From NCBI GenBank assembly GCA_034436555.1, contig DAOTUU010000048.1, positions 150,142 to 214,141 on the forward strand: 64,000 nucleotides of DNA, given 5' to 3'. This DNA is from JAFMJV01 sp034436555 (GTDB taxonomy: Bacteria > Chloroflexota > Limnocylindria > Limnocylindrales > CSP1-4). Shown here piece after piece: positions 60,474 through 64,000 of the stretch. Numbering within the stretch: position 1 is the first letter of the stretch; every line of letters starts with the position of its first letter. Under the pieces are notes generated by a model. The model saw only the letters and a program-made list of their open reading frames with translations. It made no database searches and was not told where the DNA came from. Both the position numbers and the translations under genes were made by a program.

Positions 60474-61414
60474 CCGACGCGCACCCGCGGATCGAGCAGT
60501 CCGTATGCGATGTCCAGCAGGAGGAAGATGAGCACCACCACGATCGCGCTCACCACCACCGTGCCCTGGATCACCGGCAGGTCACCCCGGACCACCGCAT
60601 CGGCCAGCAGCAGCCCGATGCCGGGCAGGGCGAACACGACCTCCACCACGAACGACCCGCCGATCACGATCGACGCCTGGAGCGCGATCACCGTGAGCAC
60701 GGGGATGAGCGCGTTCTTGAGGGCGTAGACGCGGATCCGCCGCCGGGAGCTGACGCCGCGCATGGTGAGCGCCCGGACATAGCCGGAATCCAGCGAATCG
60801 ATCATCGCGCTGCGGGTGTGCCGCAGGAGGACGCCCGCGGCGCCCAGCCCGATGGCCAGCCACGGCAGCGTCAGCGAATGCGCCCAGCCCAGCGGGTCCT
60901 TGGCCAGCGGCGTGTAGCCGATCACCGGGAACAGGTCCAGGCGCAGCGCCAGGGCCAGCACGAGGACCAGCGCCAGCCAGAACGCGGGCATCGCCACGAA
61001 GATCGTGGCCACGACCGTGAACGCCCGGTCGATGAACGTGTCCCGACGGACGGCGGCGATGACGCCCAGCGGCACGCCCACCAGCAGGGCCACGACCATG
61101 CCACCGAGCGCCACCGAGAGCGTCACGGGGAGCCGGGCGGCCAGCGTCGTGGCCACCGGCTGGTTGGTGTACCAGGACGCACCCAGGTCCCCCTGGAGCG
61201 CGTCGCTGAACCAGTTGACCAGCTGGACCGGGACCGGTTCATCCAGGCCCATGCGATGGCGCAGGCCGGCGAGCGCGGCCTCGTTGGCGTTCTCGCCCAG
61301 GATGACCCTCGCCGGGTCGATCCCCACGAGCTGGAACAGCAGGAAGATGAGGATGGCCGTCGCCGCGAGCAGCGGGACCGAGACCAGCAGCCGGGAGACG
61401 ATCAGTCGCGACAC
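60470..61414 (-). CDS. Peptide/nickel ABC transporter permease (DppB type)
   Basis: 314 residues. First helix MSRLIVSRLLVSVPLLAATA, then LVGIDPARVILGENANEAAL and the EAA loop GYVRALTMRGVSSRRRIRVY. Membrane partner of the permease half of the fusion protein downstream, which it overlaps by ATGA. A 12-bp hairpin lies between it and the SBP gene. Confidence 0.93.
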   Translation of the reverse strand: MSRLIVSRLLVSVPLLAATAILIFLLFQLVGIDPARVILGENANEAALAGLRHRMGLDEPVPVQLVNWFSDALQGDLGASWYTNQPVATTLAARLPVTLSVALGGMVVALLVGVPLGVIAAVRRDTFIDRAFTVVATIFVAMPAFWLALVLVLALALRLDLFPVIGYTPLAKDPLGWAHSLTLPWLAIGLGAAGVLLRHTRSAMIDSLDSGYVRALTMRGVSSRRRIRVYALKNALIPVLTVIALQASIVIGGSFVVEVVFALPGIGLLLADAVVRGDLPVIQGTVVVSAIVVVLIFLLLDIAYGLLDPRVRVG

Positions 61415-61434
61415 GGTCGAGTCAGAGGTTGCAT

Positions 61435-61469
61435 CCCGTGGGATGGACCACGACGGCCCATCCCACGGG
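61435..61469 (-). promoter_or_regulatory. Intercistronic hairpin between SBP and dppB-type gene
   Basis: Perfect 12-bp inverted repeat CCCGTGGGATGG (61435-61446) and CCATCCCACGGG (61458-61469), 11-nt loop, 8 nt behind the SBP stop and 20 nt before the permease start. Same position as in the other three importers. Confidence 0.7.
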
Positions 61470-61477
61470 GCGGCGCG

Positions 61478-63037
61478 CTACCCGTTGCCGGGCGTGATGT
61501 CCGCGTAGTTGATCAGGTGCGGGTTGTACGAGATGGGCTGGACGTTGCCCAGCTCGGCCGGGTTGTAGGCCACGCTGATGACCGAGTCGTAGAAGCCGCA
61601 CTCCAGGGCGTTGTCGTTGAAGAAGCGGTTGAGCTCCTGCCACACGGCGTTCTGCTCCTCGGAACCGTCGGGCAGCTCCAGGGCGCGGGCAACGATCGCG
61701 TCCATCTCGGGGATGCTGGTGTTGAACGGGTTGGCGTCGCCGCCGGGCGTGAACCGGGTGACGTAGTGCGCGTAGGGGCCCAGGATGACGGTCGCGGTCG
61801 TCGCCTCGGAGACGTAGAACACCGGGTACGTGCCGTCACCGCGGATGCTGAAGTACTGCGGCGACGTCATCTGCTCGATGGTGACGTCCACACCGATGGC
61901 CGCGAGGTTGTCGCGGAACACCTCGGACAGGAGCGCTCGGCCACCGTACGAGGGGAGCGTGAAGGCGACGGTCGGGTTGCCCGCCTCCGCCATCAGGGCC
62001 TTGGCCTTCTCCACGTCGTAGGGGTAGCCCGTGATCGACGGGTCGTAGCCCGGCGAGCCCTCGCTGACCATCTGGTTGGCGACGGGCGCGAGACCGCTGA
62101 ACTGGACATCCGACATGGACTGCACGTCGAGGGCGCTGCAGATCGCCTGGCGGACCTTCACGTCACCGAACTGGCCGGAGAGGTCGTCGAACAGGACCTG
62201 GTTGCGGGACTGGGTCGCGGTCGTGGCCACGAACCCCTCGGACTCGGCGCGCGGGATCTGGTCGGTCGAGATGTAGGCCACGTTGACCTGGCCGCCCACG
62301 AGCGCGTTGTAGCGCGCCTCCCCATCGCCGATGAAGTACATCTCCACCCGGGCTGGTCCGTCCTGGTCGCCGGACCAGTGGTCCGCGAACCGGTCGAACA
62401 CCTCCAGGACGCCGGGCTGGGACTCCGCGGGCACGTGCCGGAAGGGACCGGTCCCGGACTCCACGGTCAGGTAGGAGCCGTCCGCCAAGGCCGCGGGGTT
62501 GATCATCTCCGTGCCCAGCTGGGCGAACTGGCTGACCAGGCCGTACGGCGGGTCCTGGAGCTGGAGCACGACCTCCGTGGGGCTGGGCGTCTCCACGCCC
62601 ACGATCGACGCGAAGCGTCCGGCCCACTGGCCCGCGCCGTCGCCCTGGAGGTGCTCGATGTTCGCCTTGACCGCGGCGGAGTCGAAGGGCGTGCCGTCAT
62701 GGAACACGACGCCGTCCCGGAGCGTGAAGCGCAGGCTCGTGTCGCCGTCCTGCACCCACTCGGTGGCGAGCGACGGCACGATCTGGCCGGTGCCCGGCTT
62801 GGTGCCCAGGAGCCGCTCATAGGCCAGCGCCGAGTAGGCGGGGTTGGTGAAGGTCCGGGTCTCCCAGCTGTCGATCGAGGTGCCGGTGCCGTACTTGACG
62901 ACCGTCGACGCACCCGGGGCCGTCGACTGTGCCGCCGCCGGTCGCAGCGACAACGCCGCCGACCCCGCCAGCGCCAGCGCGAGGGCGAGGCCGATGCCTG
63001 TCGCGCTGCGCCGCTGACTCACGAACCCTGCTGACAC
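61478..63037 (-). CDS. Peptide/nickel ABC transporter substrate-binding protein
   Basis: 519 residues, SBP family 5. Signal peptide ATGIGLALALALAGSAALSL ends near AAAQST. Family segments include LRDGVVFHDGTPFDSAAVKA, ESGTGPFRHVPAE and DVKVRQAICSALDVQSM. GTG 63037 with GAGGAGG upstream. A consensus-like promoter (TTGACA-18-GATAAT) lies 262 nt upstream on the same strand, which would give a long leader. First gene of the second peptide importer operon, followed by an amidohydrolase gene downstream. Confidence 0.92.
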   Translation of the reverse strand: MSAGFVSQRRSATGIGLALALALAGSAALSLRPAAAQSTAPGASTVVKYGTGTSIDSWETRTFTNPAYSALAYERLLGTKPGTGQIVPSLATEWVQDGDTSLRFTLRDGVVFHDGTPFDSAAVKANIEHLQGDGAGQWAGRFASIVGVETPSPTEVVLQLQDPPYGLVSQFAQLGTEMINPAALADGSYLTVESGTGPFRHVPAESQPGVLEVFDRFADHWSGDQDGPARVEMYFIGDGEARYNALVGGQVNVAYISTDQIPRAESEGFVATTATQSRNQVLFDDLSGQFGDVKVRQAICSALDVQSMSDVQFSGLAPVANQMVSEGSPGYDPSITGYPYDVEKAKALMAEAGNPTVAFTLPSYGGRALLSEVFRDNLAAIGVDVTIEQMTSPQYFSIRGDGTYPVFYVSEATTATVILGPYAHYVTRFTPGGDANPFNTSIPEMDAIVARALELPDGSEEQNAVWQELNRFFNDNALECGFYDSVISVAYNPAELGNVQPISYNPHLINYADITPGNG

Positions 63038-63455
63038 GTTCGCCTCCTCATCCTCTTGGAGCGTCGCTCCGGAAATGACTGTCCGTGAGAGCCGCGTCCT
63101 CCCGCTCCGGGTGCGACTCGACCCTCATCGAACGATGCCCCGAGGCCCCGCCTCGCCGGCGACCCCTCGGGTGAACGCTGAGGCACGGGATGGCTGATGG
63201 GATGGGCGCGAGGCGCGAGAACCAGCAGTCACGGTGACGGCGGGAGAGCCCATCCGCTGACGAGGAACTTGAATGCAATCTGCCCGTGCTTGAACACGAT
63301 TATCGCTGAGGTGTCTCCGTCGTGTCAATGGAATCTCGGACACCGCGGGGCCCCCGGGACGCCCGCAGCGAGGAGCACCTCACCCTTGATCGGCCTCGGG
63401 GGCCGGCGACGATCGGGCTTCGCCGCCGGCGTCTGGGAGGTGGTCGGGTTCGGGC
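63038..63455. other. Long leader / intergenic region with promoter and ZIP-tail remnant
   Basis: 418 nt. It holds the minus-strand promoter at 63299-63328, a 260-nt leader without recognised gene, and on the plus strand a copy of the ZIP-like gene's 3' end. The leader has GC-rich dyads but no riboswitch class I recognise. Confidence 0.5.
63299..63328 (-). promoter_or_regulatory. Sigma70-type promoter upstream of the second peptide importer
   Basis: TTGACA (63328-63323), 18-nt spacer, GATAAT (63304-63299) on the minus strand, in an unusually AT-rich patch. This is the best match to the housekeeping consensus in the window. Confidence 0.7.
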
Positions 63456-63475
63456 TCACCCTGGCTGCGGCGTGA
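63418..63475 (+). pseudogene. C-terminal remnant of a ZIP-like gene
   Basis: Encodes FAAGVWEVVGFGLTLAAA and TGA, against LAAGVWAVVGFGLTLAAA and TAG at the end of the ZIP-like gene at 55620. The DNA identity continues past the stop (GAGACGCG in both). No start or other ZIP sequence is present upstream. Confidence 0.7.
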
Positions 63476-63773
63476 GCCCGGAGACGCGACACCAGCCCCG
63501 CGCGGCGATGCCCGCGCCGTCGATGGCCCTGCGGATCTCATCATCCGAGGCCGCCTCGTAGAGCAGGTAGCAGCTGTCGTCCTCGGGCAGGAACACGATG
63601 CGCAGGAACCGGACGCTCGATCCCTCGCTGACGAGATCCCTCGCGGATCGACGAGCCCGATCCCCGAGGGCCTGGACGGTGGGCCGGCCACCGGTCGCGT
63701 CGCCGAGCTCCACGAGATACCGGGAGCGCGACGGCGTGGCGCCTCCGCCCTCCAGATGTGTGGCCTGGGTCAT
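63456..63773 (-). CDS. DUF4242-like small protein
   Basis: 105 residues. RSRYLVELGDATGGRPTVQA is followed by VRFLRIVFLPEDDSCYLLYE and ASDDEIRRAIDGAGIAARGW, a ferredoxin-like alpha/beta pattern of DUF4242/nickel-binding-like proteins (F-x-P-E-D-E-x-C). GGAGGAC lies before ATG 63773. Its 3' end overlaps the plus-strand ZIP remnant by 20 nt. Confidence 0.75.
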   Translation of the reverse strand: MTQATHLEGGGATPSRSRYLVELGDATGGRPTVQALGDRARRSARDLVSEGSSVRFLRIVFLPEDDSCYLLYEAASDDEIRRAIDGAGIAARGWCRVSGLTPQPG

Positions 63774-63853
63774 GGGTCCTCCGAGATCGCTCCGTTCGCC
63801 AGTCGCCCGGGCGGTGGACCGGGTGGCCCGATCCACCGCCCCGAGACGGACCG

Positions 63854-64000
63854 CTATCGGAACTTGAACAGGGCGGTGTGGCCGCGTCCCTCGCCCAGGT
63901 CGAGGCTCACCACCTTGCACGAATCCGCGTACGAGCGCGGGGACTTCCAGAGCAGGAGGTAGTGACCCCTGCCGACCTCCACCAGCAGCATCGGCCACCG
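63854..64000 (-). CDS. Hypothetical protein, C-terminal part (partial)
   Basis: Enters from the right edge; 48 codons to a TAG at 63856-63854. The peptide includes WPMLLVEVGRGHYLLLWKSP and ends LGEGRGHTALFKFR. Codon usage fits real coding sequence. Family not recognised. Confidence 0.55.
   Translation of the reverse strand, partial: RWPMLLVEVGRGHYLLLWKSPRSYADSCKVVSLDLGEGRGHTALFKFR

Noticed and set aside
60818..63034. 738-codon plus-strand frame
   Set aside because: Antisense to the second peptide importer SBP and permease genes, both with strong family evidence.
1..64000. Mobile elements, prophage, integron or attachment sites
   Set aside because: No transposase, integrase, terminal inverted repeats or tRNA target was seen; the repeats present are short and intergenic.

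Overview
The window is 64 kb of very GC-rich (about 70%) bacterial chromosome with frequent GTG/TTG starts and many 4-nt start/stop overlaps. Gene content fits a free-living heterotroph; the style of the genes (four ABC importers, a large AAA-LuxR regulator, FemAB, ETF with a membrane FeS oxidoreductase) is most like Chloroflexota of the Limnocylindria/Ellin6529 type. This is an inference, and a high-GC actinobacterium cannot be excluded from sequence alone. There are no rRNA, tRNA, CRISPR, phage, integrase or transposase genes.

Layout. 0-2.1 kb: end of a BBE-type FAD oxidase, an aquaporin, an NnrS-like membrane protein. 2.1-7.8 kb: peptide/nickel-type ABC importer (SBP, two permeases, two ATPases; minus strand). 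8.8-12 kb: argG and a secreted protein. 12.2-16.2 kb: Fe3+/phosphonate-type ABC importer. 16.2-22.6 kb: FemAB-like ligase, ECF sigma factor overlapping an M1-type metallopeptidase, 1006-aa AAA-LuxR regulator. 24.5-30.8 kb: dimethylglycine/sarcosine-dehydrogenase-like flavoprotein, etfB, etfA and a membrane FeS oxidoreductase, a plausible route of electrons from N-methyl compounds to quinone. 30.9-32.6 kb: amt-glnK. 34.6-36.6 kb: ECF sigma with C-terminal extension and a TolB-like protein. 36.6-42.3 kb: P450, two DUF2249 proteins, an FeS-type HTH regulator, hemerythrin, a glutaredoxin/peroxiredoxin hybrid and an AlsS-like enzyme, possibly an oxygen or nitrosative-stress island. 42.3-45.7 kb: RTX repeats, double UspA, small genes. 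45.8-48.7 kb: sugar ABC importer. 48.8-56.2 kb: ferredoxin-reductase-type flavoprotein, second FeS-type regulator, 83-aa protein plus cupin, ClC with MarR regulator, ZIP-like transporter, DUF411 lipoprotein. 56.2-63.0 kb: amidohydrolase and a second peptide importer with a permease-ATPase fusion. The end holds a DUF4242-like gene and a partial gene.

The most interesting signals lie outside the standard genes. A perfect GC-rich hairpin sits between the substrate-binding-protein gene and the first permease gene in all four ABC importers. Several genes, mainly regulators, have a -10-like hexamer 6-7 nt before the ATG and look leaderless. A 12-nt promoter element is shared by the hemerythrin-island regulator and the 83-aa/cupin operon. 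Copies of gene 3' ends lie in intergenic DNA (P450 tail, ZIP tail). Two genes (FemAB, TolB-like) lack a stop codon at the end of their conserved domain and stay open for more than 1 kb antisense to the convergent neighbour.
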